NCBI GenBank assembly: GCA_045805265.1
Contig: JBJMLO010000018.1
Coordinates: 65,109-129,108 of the forward strand
DNA length: 64,000 nt
Direction of reading: 5' to 3'
From: JBJMLO01 sp045805265
Lineage (GTDB): Bacteria; Actinomycetota; UBA4738; JACQTL01
The translations under genes were made by a program, and so were the position numbers. This document shows positions 25,137-33,998 of this stretch, in pieces. A model generated the notes under the pieces. That model was not told the origin of the DNA and did not search any database. It was given only the letters and a program-made list of their open reading frames with translations. The stretch's first letter is position 1. The number at the start of each line of letters is the position of its first letter.

Positions 25137-26101
25137 TACAGTTCCTCTGCGAAGTCGCCCGACTGCCGGAAGAAGTGCCGCCACGTGAGCAGGATCAGCC
25201 CGACCGACAGGGCGCAGACGATCCCGAGGAACACGGCCTGCTTCGCGATCGAGAAATCGAGCAGCGCCCGGGTCGTCGTGGTGGTCCCGTCCGGGTTGTG
25301 CACCACGGGCGTGACCACCTTGTACACGGCCCGCTGGAACCCGGCCAGCACCGTGGCCATCGGGTTCAGGATCAGGTACGCATAGAGCCAGGGCACGCCG
25401 AAGTGGCGCGACGCGACGATGCGATCCTGCATGGTGGCCATGGGGTACACGACCGGCGTGAGCCAGAACCACATGACGAGCGCCAGGTTCAGGAGGTGCT
25501 GGGTGTCGCGGTACTTCACGTTGAGGGCGGAGACGAGGAACGACAGCGCGACCACGAACAGCAGGAGGGCGGCGATCGAGAGCGGCAGCAGCACCAGGTT
25601 GAGGCCCCACGGGTTGTGCCACTCGATCAGGAGGAAGATCACGAGCACGACCGCCTGGAACACGAAGTCCACGAGCGCGACGCCGATCGTGGAGAGCGGA
25701 AGGATCTCCCGCGGGAAGTACACCTTCTTCACGAGGTTCGCGTTGTCCACCACCGAGCGCGCCGACAGCGCCAGCGAGCTGTTGTAGAGGTTCCACGCGA
25801 GGATGCCGGACAGGATGTAGACCGGGAACTGGGGCAGCCCGTTCTTCAGTACCAGGCCGAACACGAACCAGAAGACCAGCAGGAACAGCAGCGGGTTCAG
25901 CATCGCCCACGCCGCCCCCAGGACCGAGGAGGTGTACTTGACCTTCACCTCCTTGCGCGTGAGGTTGGCCAGGATCTCGCGGAACTGCCACAGCTCCTTC
26001 AGCCGGCTGACCGGGTGGAGCTTCTGGCCCTCCGACGTGGTGACCTTCGCGGTCCGCTCCTCCGCGAGGCGCTGCTGGCGACGGCGCTCAGCGATCGCCA
26101 T
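25136..26101 (-). CDS. wzm: Wzm-type ABC-2 polysaccharide export permease
   Basis: 321 aa. A basic cytoplasmic start (about 1-60, with FREILANLTRKEVKVKYTSSVLGAAWAMLNP, the ABC-2 entry motif, split here around residue 50) is followed by six membrane segments. An extra hydrophilic loop with NPDGTTTTTRALLDF lies before the final helix. It forms the channel for the Wzt ATPase encoded just after it. Its first 14 bases overlap the end of rmlD, consistent with one operon from the dehydratase onwards. Confidence 0.9.
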   Translation of the reverse strand: MAIAERRRQQRLAEERTAKVTTSEGQKLHPVSRLKELWQFREILANLTRKEVKVKYTSSVLGAAWAMLNPLLFLLVFWFVFGLVLKNGLPQFPVYILSGILAWNLYNSSLALSARSVVDNANLVKKVYFPREILPLSTIGVALVDFVFQAVVLVIFLLIEWHNPWGLNLVLLPLSIAALLLFVVALSFLVSALNVKYRDTQHLLNLALVMWFWLTPVVYPMATMQDRIVASRHFGVPWLYAYLILNPMATVLAGFQRAVYKVVTPVVHNPDGTTTTTRALLDFSIAKQAVFLGIVCALSVGLILLTWRHFFRQSGDFAEEL

Positions 26102-26924
26102 CGATGAACTCCTTGAGCGCGATCTCCAGCGGCGGGAACGGGGGCACGCCGGCCTCCTCCGCGAACAGCGACGCGAGCGCCGAGAACGCCGGCCGGGGGG
26201 CGGCCAGGCCGAGCGAGGACGACTCCTGCCGTTCGACCGGCACCGGCAACCCGGCTGCGAACCGGACGCTCGTCAGCAGGTCGAACCAGGTCGTGGGCTC
26301 GGGGCCGGCCAGGTGGTACGTGCCGAACCGCTCGGAGAGCACCAGGGGCAGCAGCCGTTCGGCCAGGTGTTCCACGTACGTCGGCGAGCCCACCCGATCG
26401 GCCACCCCGCCGACCGAGTGGCCGTCGCGCATCCGCGCCACGGCGCGGGAGAGGTAGTCGCGTCCACCCCCGAAGACGTACCCCGTGCGGACCACGAAGT
26501 GCTCCGGCAGGTGCCGCCGGACCAGCTCCTCGCCGCCCAGCTTGGTCCGGGCGTAGACGCCGATGGGGTTGGGGCGGTCCAGCTCGTCGTACGGCGATTC
26601 CTTCATGCCGTCGAACACGTAATCGGTCGACACGTGCAGCACGAGCGCGCCGCACCGCCGTGCCGCCAGGGCGAGGTTGTGCGGGCCGATCGCGTTCGCC
26701 CTGTAGGCCTCCCGGCGCTCGGTCTCGGCGTCGTCCACCCGGGTCATCGCCGCGAGGTTGACCACCGCGTCGGGCCGGGCCGGCAGGACCGTGCGCATGA
26801 CCGCGTGGAAGTCCCCGACGTCCAGGTCGCCGTGGGCCAGGGCGACGACGTCGTGATGCGGTGGCACCCGTCGCAGGAACGACCGGGCCACCATCCCTCC
26901 GGCGCCGGTGACGAGGAGCCTCAC
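26088..26924 (-). CDS. rmlD: dTDP-4-dehydrorhamnose reductase (RmlD family)
   Basis: 278 aa. The GTG at 26924 starts MRLLVTGAGGMVARSFL, a Rossmann NAD(P)H loop. Catalytic SDR residues are visible in STDYVFDG and the YxxxK of YARTK. Family phrases PDAVVNLAAMTRVDDAE, NAIGPHNLALAARR and TYHLAGPEPTTWFDL support RmlD, the last step to dTDP-L-rhamnose. It overlaps the upstream dehydratase by GTGA and the downstream permease by 14 bases. RmlC, the epimerase normally needed between dehydratase and reductase, is not in the window, so the product could be another 6-deoxysugar. Confidence 0.82.
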   Translation of the reverse strand: MRLLVTGAGGMVARSFLRRVPPHHDVVALAHGDLDVGDFHAVMRTVLPARPDAVVNLAAMTRVDDAETERREAYRANAIGPHNLALAARRCGALVLHVSTDYVFDGMKESPYDELDRPNPIGVYARTKLGGEELVRRHLPEHFVVRTGYVFGGGRDYLSRAVARMRDGHSVGGVADRVGSPTYVEHLAERLLPLVLSERFGTYHLAGPEPTTWFDLLTSVRFAAGLPVPVERQESSSLGLAAPRPAFSALASLFAEEAGVPPFPPLEIALKEFIDGDR

Positions 26925-27913
26925 CTCCTCGCTCCCCGGCCGGCCCACTCGCGGTGCTCGCGGTACCACTCGACGGTCTCGGCCAGGGCGTCGTGGAACC
27001 GGGTCTCGGGCTTCCACCCCAGCTCGGCCATGCGGCTCCACTCCAGGGAGTTCCGCTGGTCGTGACCCGGCCGGTCGGGGGCGGGCGTCACCAGGGCCTC
27101 GGGGGCGCCGGCCAGCCGGCAGATCTGGCGGGCCAGGTCACGGTTCGACACGTCGTGGCCGCCGCCGACGTTGTAGGTCTCGCCGGGCCGTCCGGCGTCC
27201 ATCACGGTCACCACGGCCCGCGCGAAGTCCCGGACGAACAGCCACTCCCGGCGCTGCCGGCCCTGGCCGTACACGTGGATCCTCCGGCCGTCCAACGCGT
27301 TCAGCGCGAAGGTCGGGACGGCCTTCTCCGGGTGCTGCCGGGGGCCGAAGGAGTTCGATCCCCGCACGATGGTCACCGGCATCCCGTAGCTCACGCGGTA
27401 GGCGCGGCACAGCAGGTCGGCGCCGGCCTTGGTGGCGGCGTACGGGTTGTTGGGAAGCAGGGGATCGTCCTCGGTGAACGCCCCCCGGTCCCGCGAGCCG
27501 TACACCTTGTCGGTGGACAGCACGATCAGCGGCTTCTCGGCCTGCCGGCAGGCCTCCAGCACCACCTGGGTCCCCAGGACGTTCGACCGGACGAACTCGC
27601 CGGACTCGGCGATGCTCTTGTCGACGAACGTCTCCGCCGCGGCGTGGACGACGGACGTCGCCCTCGTGACGAGCCGCGCCACCTGTTCCGGATCGGCGAC
27701 GTCGCCCCGGACGAAGTCGAACCGGGGATCCCCGCGGTGCGCCCCCAGGTTCTCGACGTTCCCCGCGTAGGTCAGCTTGTCGAGCACGGTGACCCGGAGG
27801 TCGCCGCGTTCGAGCAGGAGGTCGACGACATGCGAGGCGATGAACCCGGCGCCGCCCGTGACGAGGACGTGCTCCGAGCGCTTTCGCTCGACGGCCGGAC
27901 CCCGCGCGGTCAC
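26921..27913 (-). CDS. NDP-sugar 4,6-dehydratase, RmlB-like, with Glu to Lys change at the catalytic pair
   Basis: 330 aa, extended SDR. NAD loop VTGGAGFIASHVVDLL (18-33), Tyr158-xxx-Lys162 and the EK pair in HPEKAVP (196-197) are as in dTDP-glucose 4,6-dehydratase. The catalytic STDEVYG loop however reads STDKVYG, so Thr134 and Asp135 are kept and the general base Glu is Lys136. Lys follows Asp in CDP-glucose dehydratase and in the FlaA1/PseB group, so nucleotide or stereochemical outcome may differ. Overall sequence remains closest to RmlB. The GTG at 27913 directly follows AAAAG. It is the first gene of the rmlB-like/rmlD/wzm/wzt run and is divergent from the coiled-coil gene. Confidence 0.8.
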   Translation of the reverse strand: MTARGPAVERKRSEHVLVTGGAGFIASHVVDLLLERGDLRVTVLDKLTYAGNVENLGAHRGDPRFDFVRGDVADPEQVARLVTRATSVVHAAAETFVDKSIAESGEFVRSNVLGTQVVLEACRQAEKPLIVLSTDKVYGSRDRGAFTEDDPLLPNNPYAATKAGADLLCRAYRVSYGMPVTIVRGSNSFGPRQHPEKAVPTFALNALDGRRIHVYGQGRQRREWLFVRDFARAVVTVMDAGRPGETYNVGGGHDVSNRDLARQICRLAGAPEALVTPAPDRPGHDQRNSLEWSRMAELGWKPETRFHDALAETVEWYREHREWAGRGARR

Positions 27914-28143
27914 CTTTTGAGGAACCGTCCCGGGAACCGGCGTCCCGCCCGTTGGGTCCCGGCGGGGCCGGGGCAGGCCTCGACCACTGCTCCGGGCGCT
28001 CGGGGATCACTCAACATGGCTCGACAAGGGTATCTACGAACAGAAATGGCCTTCGACCAGCGGAGTCTAGCAGCGGGGAACCCCCCGGCCGGGGAGCCGG
28101 GGCCTCCCATCCCGGCCGGAAGTCCCCTGCTACAGTTCAGCCG

Positions 28144-28638
28144 ATGAGCCCCCGCAGACACAGGGTGAGGAACGCGCTTTCTCCGATCCGGTCGTTCTTC
28201 CGCCGCCTCGCCGTGCGGGTGCTCCCTGGCCCCGTGGTGGACCGGCTCCGCGCGCGGCGGGCCAGGAAGCACTACCTGAGGGCGCTCGGCTACGAGCTGG
28301 TGGAGCGGGAGACCCGGCTCGAGTTCCTGGAGGGCCAGGTCGCCGCCCGCCGGGACGGCTTCTACGAGCGCATCGTGAAGGACGTCCTGGAGCGGACCGA
28401 GATCGTCATGCAGGAGCTCGACCGCCGGATCGAGGGGCTCTCCGCGCGCAGCGGCGAGCGGCTGAACGCGGTGGAGGAGCAGCTGGTGGAGCTCCGCGAG
28501 GAGATCGGGCACCTCCGCCGGCTGTCGGAGGCGGAGCTCGCGGACTTGGAGGCGAGGACCCGCGAGGCCGACCGCCCCGACACGTCGGGGAACGGCCGCG
28601 TCGCGGCGGCCGAGCACGCGGCCACGACCGCCGAGTAG
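28144..28638 (+). CDS. Coiled-coil protein encoded with the fused glycosyltransferase
   Basis: 164 aa, no recognised family. Residues about 1-45 are strongly basic (MSPRRHRVRNALSPIRSFFRR, RLRARRARKHYLRAL). From about 50 to 145 heptads rich in Leu, Glu and Arg predict a long coiled coil (RIEGLSARSGERLNAVEEQLVELREEIGHLRRLSEAELADLEAR, given here as the range 95-140). No membrane segment or signal is present. Its stop is six bases before the glycosyltransferase fusion, so the two are probably co-translated and may form a complex; similar basic coiled-coil proteins accompany glycan polymerases as length rulers, but that is only a suggestion. Confidence 0.6.
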   Translation: MSPRRHRVRNALSPIRSFFRRLAVRVLPGPVVDRLRARRARKHYLRALGYELVERETRLEFLEGQVAARRDGFYERIVKDVLERTEIVMQELDRRIEGLSARSGERLNAVEEQLVELREEIGHLRRLSEAELADLEARTREADRPDTSGNGRVAAAEHAATTAE

Positions 28639-28644
28639 CACGGC

Positions 28645-30810
28645 GTGAAGCTCGCCTGGTTCAGCCCCCTGCCCCCGACGCCGTCGGGTATCGCCGACTA
28701 CACGGTCGAGATCCTGCCCCACCTCCTGGAAAGGGCGGAGGTCGACGTGGTCTGCCCGGTCCCCCGGTTCCGCCGGCCGAAGCCGCCGCCGGGCGCCGGG
28801 CTGGTCGCTCCGTCGCGGTTCGTCCGGGAGCCCTACGACGTCGTGTTCCACCACCTGGGCAACAACCCGTATCACGAGTACGTGTACGAGGAGGCCCGGC
28901 GGCACCCCGAGATCGCGGTGTTCCACGACGCCGTGCTCCACCACCTGATCGCGCACGTCACGTCGGACGGGGGCGACCACGCGCGGTACGAGGGGATCCT
29001 CCACAGTGAGTACGGCGCCCGGGGGACCCGCCTGGCGACCCTCCGTAGAAGCGGCATCGCCACGGAGTACGAGAAGTTCCTGTTCCCCCTGACGGCGCAC
29101 GTCGCCCAGCGGGCCCGGGGCATCGTGGTGCACAGCCACGACGCCGCGGTCCGCATGCACGAGGCCGCGCCCCACGTCCCACTGGTGGTCATCCCCCACC
29201 ACGCCGGGGCCCCGCCCGCCGCGGTCGAGGGCGTCGACCGGGCCGAGGCCCGGCGCCGCCTGCACCTGCCTCAGGACGCGTTCGTGGTCGGCCACTTCGG
29301 CTTCATCACCCGCCCCAAGCAGCCGGGGGCGGTGATCGGGGGATTCCGGTCCCTGCGGGAGGAGTTCCCGGGCTCGGTCCTGCTGATGGTCGGCGCCGAC
29401 CAGACGGGCGGCGCGCTCGGGCGCCTGATCGACCAGGTGGGAGTCCGGGACTCGGTGCGCATGGCGGGCTACGTCGGCCTGGAGGAGTTCTACGTGTACC
29501 TCCGGGCGTGCGACGCGGTCATCAACCTGCGGTACCCGACGGCCGGCGAGTCCTCCGGTACGCTCGCCCGGTCCCTCGCGGAGGGACGGGCGGTCATCGT
29601 CAACAACTACGGGTCGTGGGCGGAGCTCCCCTCCGATGTCGCGCTCAAGGTGGAGATCGACGGGCGGCAGGACGAGCAGGTCGGCGAGCGGCTGCTCGAG
29701 CTTGCCCGCGACCCCGCTTTCCAGGACGGCGTCGAGGAGCGGTCCCGGGCGTACGCCCGGCGGTTCCTGGACCCGGAACGATGCCGCGACCTATACCTGT
29801 CGTTCGCCCGCGAGGTCGCCGGCCGGGGCGGCGGCGAGCCGGTGATCCTGCCGGAGGAGCGGCCCGCCGGCCGCCCTCTGACGTGGTCGGAGCAGCAGGC
29901 CCTGCACGGGCGCCTGCGCCCCCGCATCGACGACGCCGCGGGGCTGGCGCTCGGGACCCACGGCGTCACGGCGTACGTGGACCTCCTGTATCGCACGGTG
30001 CTCCGCCGGCCGGCCGAGCCGGAGGCGCTCCGCCACGCCCACGCCGAGCTCGCGTTCGGCGGAAGGACCACCCGGGCGGCGGTGGCGGAACGTGTCTTCG
30101 CCAGCCGGGAGTTCCAGGAGGTGCTGGCAGTCGAGCGGATCCTGCTGGAGAGCTCCCATCACCCCTTCACGATCGCTTCCGGCGAGCGGCTCGCGCCCGA
30201 GACCACCGAGCGGGTCGTGGAGATCCCCTGGGCGCTGTCCCGGTACCAGGGGGACGCCCGCGTGCTCGACCTCGGCTACGCGTTCGCGTCGGGCGTGTAC
30301 CTGTCGGCGCTGCTGGACCTGGGGGTTCCCTCGCTGCACGGGCTCGACCTCGCGACGCTGTCGGTCCCCGGCATGCGCCGGGTTCAGGGCGACATGCGGG
30401 AAATGCCCTATCGCGACGGCTCGTTCGACCTGGTGCTGTGCATCTCCACGCTCGAACACGCCGGGTTCGACAACACCCGGTACGGCGTGCCGTTCGAGCA
30501 GCCGGATCCCCGCGGGCAGGCCCGGACGCTCGAGGAGATCGCCCGCGTGCTGGACCCCCGGGGGCGGGCGGTCGTGACGATCCCCTTCGGCCGCCGCGAG
30601 GACCGCGGCTGGCTGTTCCAGCACGACGCCGAGTCGTGGGAGGAGATGATCGGGCTCAGCCCGCTCGTCGTCGCCGAGCAGGAGGCCTTCCGGCTCACCG
30701 AGGGTGGATGGGAGCGCGTGAACGACCCCCGGGCCATGGGGCTGCTGTCGTACGGGGACGACGCGCCGGCCGCCAGGGGCGTCCTGTGCGCCGTGCTCCG
30801 GCCGCACTAG
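28645..30810 (+). CDS. Three-domain fusion: GT4 glycosyltransferase, DUF4214, SAM methyltransferase
   Basis: 721 aa. Residues 1-395 are a GT-B fold, family 4: MKLAWFSPLPPTPSGIADY, VVGHFGFITRPKQPG, and the donor-site region PTAGESSGTLARSLAEGRAVIVNNYGS. Residues about 441-495 resemble DUF4214 (VDLLYRTVLRRPAEPEALRHAH), a small domain in surface glycan proteins. Residues about 535-721 are a class I methyltransferase (VLDLGYAFASGVYL, DGSFDLVLCISTLEHAG). A single chain could thus add and methylate a sugar, perhaps to cap the chain that the Wzt C-domain recognises. The GTG at 28645 begins six bases after the coiled-coil gene. The end is convergent with the Clp N-domain gene, three bases apart. Confidence 0.85.
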   Translation: MKLAWFSPLPPTPSGIADYTVEILPHLLERAEVDVVCPVPRFRRPKPPPGAGLVAPSRFVREPYDVVFHHLGNNPYHEYVYEEARRHPEIAVFHDAVLHHLIAHVTSDGGDHARYEGILHSEYGARGTRLATLRRSGIATEYEKFLFPLTAHVAQRARGIVVHSHDAAVRMHEAAPHVPLVVIPHHAGAPPAAVEGVDRAEARRRLHLPQDAFVVGHFGFITRPKQPGAVIGGFRSLREEFPGSVLLMVGADQTGGALGRLIDQVGVRDSVRMAGYVGLEEFYVYLRACDAVINLRYPTAGESSGTLARSLAEGRAVIVNNYGSWAELPSDVALKVEIDGRQDEQVGERLLELARDPAFQDGVEERSRAYARRFLDPERCRDLYLSFAREVAGRGGGEPVILPEERPAGRPLTWSEQQALHGRLRPRIDDAAGLALGTHGVTAYVDLLYRTVLRRPAEPEALRHAHAELAFGGRTTRAAVAERVFASREFQEVLAVERILLESSHHPFTIASGERLAPETTERVVEIPWALSRYQGDARVLDLGYAFASGVYLSALLDLGVPSLHGLDLATLSVPGMRRVQGDMREMPYRDGSFDLVLCISTLEHAGFDNTRYGVPFEQPDPRGQARTLEEIARVLDPRGRAVVTIPFGRREDRGWLFQHDAESWEEMIGLSPLVVAEQEAFRLTEGGWERVNDPRAMGLLSYGDDAPAARGVLCAVLRPH

Positions 30811-30813
30811 GGG

Positions 30814-31539
30814 TTAGTCGAGCAGGTCCGCGCTGAGGACCCGGCCGCAGTCCGCGCAGAACAGGAACGCCGCCCGCCGCCGTTCCTCCCCGTCCTGATC
30901 GGCGACCTCCTGGATCCGCAGGCGCGCCGTCTCCGTGAGATCGGCGTCGCACTTCGGACACCGCGGACGGCGCTCGGGGTCGCCGGGGCCGCGGCGAAGG
31001 GGCGCAACGGGGGCGACCCACCCCTCGCGTTCCCGCCGGCCCCACCGCCGAGGGCGAGCCGGGGGCGGCAATCCCTCGGGCGTCTCCTCCCCCGACCGCT
31101 CGGCGTGGCCGGCGAGCAGGCCGACGACCTCCTGCCGCGCGACCGCGAGGGTGACCCCGAGCTTCTCCAGGACCTGCGCGGCGACGCCCTCGCCTTCCCG
31201 CAGGAGGCCGAGCAGGATGTGCTCGGTCCCGATGTAGTCGTGCCCGAGCGACAGCGCCTCTCGGAGCGACAGCTCCAGGACCTTCTTCGCCCGTGGGGTG
31301 AACGGGATGTGCCCGGTGGGCGTGGCCTGCCCGTGGCCGATGATCGACTCCACCTGCCCCCGCACGTCGTCGAGCCGGATCCCGAGCGCGGTCAGCGCCT
31401 GGGCGGCGACGCCCTCTCCCTCCTGGATCAGGCCCAGCAGCAGGTGCTCGGTCCCGATGTAGTCGTGTTCCAGGAGCCGGGCCTCGGCCTGCGCCAACAC
31501 CACGACGTGGCGGGCCCGGTCGGTGAACCGCTCGAACAT
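30814..31539 (-). CDS. Orphan ClpC N-domain protein with C-terminal zinc ribbon
   Basis: 241 aa. It begins MFERFTDRARHVVVLAQAEARLL exactly as ClpC does, with two Clp_N repeats (about 1-70 and 78-145: HDYIGTEHLLLGLIQEGEGVAAQAL and HDYIGTEHILLGLLREGEGVAAQVL). The AAA+ rings of ClpC are absent. Instead a basic linker leads to a zinc ribbon with CPKC and CADC pairs at about 196-232. It may act as an adaptor or decoy for the Clp protease, or a free substrate-recognition domain. ATG 31539 is used because it matches the ClpC start; a GTG eight codons upstream is possible. It lies 42 bases after a glycosyltransferase gene, in the same direction. Confidence 0.85.
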   Translation of the reverse strand: MFERFTDRARHVVVLAQAEARLLEHDYIGTEHLLLGLIQEGEGVAAQALTALGIRLDDVRGQVESIIGHGQATPTGHIPFTPRAKKVLELSLREALSLGHDYIGTEHILLGLLREGEGVAAQVLEKLGVTLAVARQEVVGLLAGHAERSGEETPEGLPPPARPRRWGRREREGWVAPVAPLRRGPGDPERRPRCPKCDADLTETARLRIQEVADQDGEERRRAAFLFCADCGRVLSADLLD

Positions 31540-31581
31540 GCTCGGGGCAGCGTACGCCCGCACGCCCGAAGGGGGATGCGC

Positions 31582-32802
31582 TCAGCGGGTCGGGTGGTCG
31601 AGCAGCGCGTCGAACTGCGGGAGCGTGCGCTCGTCGGAGTAGGCGTCCTCGAAGGCCGCGCGGGCGTTCCGCGACATCCACGCGGCGAGACGGCGGTCGT
31701 CCCGGAGGCTCCGGATCGCCCGGACCAGACCGTCGGCGTCGCCCTGGCGGACGGAGAACCCGCACCCGTACCGCTCGATGGCCTCGTCCACGTTGGTGCC
31801 GGCCGGACCGACGTACACGACCGGGACGCCCATCCCGAGGCTGGGGTGGAGCTTGCAGGGACTCATGATCCCGAGCGACCCCGCCTCGAGCGAGATGAGT
31901 GCGCAGTCGGCGCCGGCCAGGACCGCGGGCGTCTCGTCCTTCGACACGTACCCCCGCAGCAGGACGTTGCCCAGGCCCCGCTCGGCCGCCCGCTCCTGCA
32001 ACTCCGGGTACCGGACGCCGCCGCCGACGAACAGGAACGCAACTCGGTCGTCCTCGAGGCGGGCTGCCGCTTCCACGATCGTCTCGGTGGGGTGCCCGTA
32101 CCCCAGGTTCCCCAGGTACAGGACGACGAACCGGTCGGCCAGCCCGGGATCCTCGTAGAGGTCGCTGCGCGCGGGGGTGGCGCCCGCGGGGAACAGGGCG
32201 AGCGGCTCCCAGTTCGGGATCACCGACCCGGTCGGCCGGCCGTTGCCGGCGTACTGGGACAGCTGGCGGTCCAGCATGGCCCGGTCGAGGGCGACCACGT
32301 GGTCGACCCGGTGGAACAGCCACCGCTTCGTGGCCCGGAGCGCCCGCGAGCCGGCTCCGTTCGGCGTGATCGTGCCGTACTCCTCCGCCGCGTCGGGGTA
32401 CACGTCGTGCGACCAGAGGATGACCCGGCTGCCCGGGTGGACCAGCCGGTGCGCGACCGCGGCCACCTCGACGTAGGGGGGCGAGGTCAGCGCGATGACC
32501 ACGTCCTGGCGGGGCATGGTCGCGAGCCGAGCCATCGCGCTCAGCAGGAACGAGAGGTAGTCGCCGAGTCGTCTGGCGTGGCTGGCCTTGCCCAGCGCGG
32601 GAGTCCACACGCGAACGACGCGGGGCGACCGCTCGCCGCCGGGTCGATGGGTCGCCGATGTCCCGCCCAGGTAGGCCCCCCTGCCCGTGATCACCGTGAC
32701 CTCGTCGCCGCGTGCCGCCCGATGCTCGGCCAGCGACGCCGCGAAGTGCGCCGAGGGCGCGACGTCAGGCGGATAGAACAGGTTGACGATGGCGAGTCGC
32801 AC
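31582..32802 (-). CDS. GT4 glycosyltransferase (WcaI/WbuB-like)
   Basis: 406 aa, GT-B fold. MRLAIVNLFYPPDVAPSAHFAASLAEHRAARG (range 1-32) is the acceptor-side start of the WcaI/WbuB group; VVLYLGNLGYGHPTETIVEAAARL starts the donor-side Rossmann fold; SPCKLHPSLGMGVPVVYVGPAGT replaces the usual EX7E region with a Cys-Lys loop also found in this group. Peripheral membrane enzyme that likely adds a sugar to a lipid-linked intermediate. It is the head gene of a short run with the Clp N-domain gene and is divergent from the next GT4 gene. Confidence 0.85.
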   Translation of the reverse strand: MRLAIVNLFYPPDVAPSAHFAASLAEHRAARGDEVTVITGRGAYLGGTSATHRPGGERSPRVVRVWTPALGKASHARRLGDYLSFLLSAMARLATMPRQDVVIALTSPPYVEVAAVAHRLVHPGSRVILWSHDVYPDAAEEYGTITPNGAGSRALRATKRWLFHRVDHVVALDRAMLDRQLSQYAGNGRPTGSVIPNWEPLALFPAGATPARSDLYEDPGLADRFVVLYLGNLGYGHPTETIVEAAARLEDDRVAFLFVGGGVRYPELQERAAERGLGNVLLRGYVSKDETPAVLAGADCALISLEAGSLGIMSPCKLHPSLGMGVPVVYVGPAGTNVDEAIERYGCGFSVRQGDADGLVRAIRSLRDDRRLAAWMSRNARAAFEDAYSDERTLPQFDALLDHPTR

Positions 32803-32885
32803 GAAGGCTCCAACGATGCGCGCCCCTGGTGCACCGCACTCGGCTGGAGGCGTGTGGCTAGATTATCAGCCGTGAATTCCGCGGG

Positions 32886-33998
32886 ATGAGGGCGCGCGTC
32901 GGGATCAACCTCCTGTACCTGAAGCCGGGCCTGGTCGGCGGGTCCGAGGAGTACGTCATCCGCCTGATCCACGCGCTCGACGCGCACGGCGCCGACGAGG
33001 TCGAGCTGACCCTGTTCGTCAACCGCCGGTTTCCGGGGGCCCACCCGGACATCGCCGCGGCGCACGAGACCGTGGTGGCGCCGATCTCCGGCGACTCGCC
33101 GCCGGTGCGCATCGCGGTCGAATCGACATGGCTGGCCCGCGAGACCGCCCGGCGTCCGCTGGACGTCGTCCACCACATGGCGAACACGATCCCCCAGGTC
33201 CGCACCAGGCCCGCCGTGGTCACGCTGCACGACGTCCAGCCGGTGGTCCGGCCCCAGGACTTCGGCAGGGTCAAGGGGACGTACCTCCGGGCCCGGCTGG
33301 GCCCCACGGCCCGCCGGGCCCGCGTGATCACGACCCCCACCGAGTACGTGCGCCGGCTGGCGATCGAGCGGTTCGGGCGGGCCGAGGACCGGGTCGTCGT
33401 CGTGCCGGCGCCGGCCCCGACGATCACGGCGGCGGCCTCCTCGGCGACGCTCGCGATCGAGGGGCCCTACTTCGTCTACCCCGCGATCACCCACCGGCAC
33501 AAGAACCACGTCACGCTCCTCCGGGCGTTCGCCCGGGTCGCCGCGGCCCGTCCTGACGTGTCGCTGATCTTGACCGGGGGCCCGGGCGAGCGGGAGCGCC
33601 GGGTCGTCGACGAGGTCGCACGGCTAAGGCTGGGCGACCGGGTCCGCCGCGTGGGCCGGATCGACCGGGGCGCGCTGGACGCGCTCCTGCGGGGAGCGGT
33701 GGCCCTGACGTTCCCGTCGGAACACGAGGGCTACGGGCTCCCGGTGACGGAGGCCATGGCCCTCGGTTGCGCGGTGATCGCCTCGGACGCGACCGCGTTG
33801 CCCGAGGTGGTGGGGGGGGCCGGCCTCCTGGTGGGGCCGCACGACGTGGACGGCTGGGCCGGGGCGATGGTCCGGCTGCTCGACGAGGAATCGACGCGGG
33901 CGGCGCTGGTCGCCGCCGGCCACGAGCGGGTTCGATCCCTCACCTCCGCCGACAGCGCGCGCCGGCTGGTGGCCGCGTACCGCCTGGCGATCCGCTAG
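32886..33998 (+). CDS. GT4 glycosyltransferase
   Basis: 370 aa, GT-B. The N-terminal half begins with GINLLYLKPGLVGGSEEY, the GGxE acceptor-side loop; the C-terminal half shows VYPAITHRHKNHVTLLRAF and the EX7E donor motif in FPSEHEGYGLPVTEAMALGCAVI. It is a retaining transferase, donor unknown, possibly GDP-mannose or a dTDP sugar made by neighbours. The ATG at 32886 has a weak ribosome site (GCGGG); a TAGATT -10-like box at 32864-32869 would give a very short leader. Its stop shares CTAG with the convergent GT4 gene. Confidence 0.87.
   Translation: MRARVGINLLYLKPGLVGGSEEYVIRLIHALDAHGADEVELTLFVNRRFPGAHPDIAAAHETVVAPISGDSPPVRIAVESTWLARETARRPLDVVHHMANTIPQVRTRPAVVTLHDVQPVVRPQDFGRVKGTYLRARLGPTARRARVITTPTEYVRRLAIERFGRAEDRVVVVPAPAPTITAAASSATLAIEGPYFVYPAITHRHKNHVTLLRAFARVAAARPDVSLILTGGPGERERRVVDEVARLRLGDRVRRVGRIDRGALDALLRGAVALTFPSEHEGYGLPVTEAMALGCAVIASDATALPEVVGGAGLLVGPHDVDGWAGAMVRLLDEESTRAALVAAGHERVRSLTSADSARRLVAAYRLAIR

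Noticed and set aside
27910..29295. Minus-strand open frame of 461 codons
   Set aside because: It opposes the coiled-coil and GT4 fusion genes, whose products show conserved motifs and operon spacing; the minus-strand product shows none.
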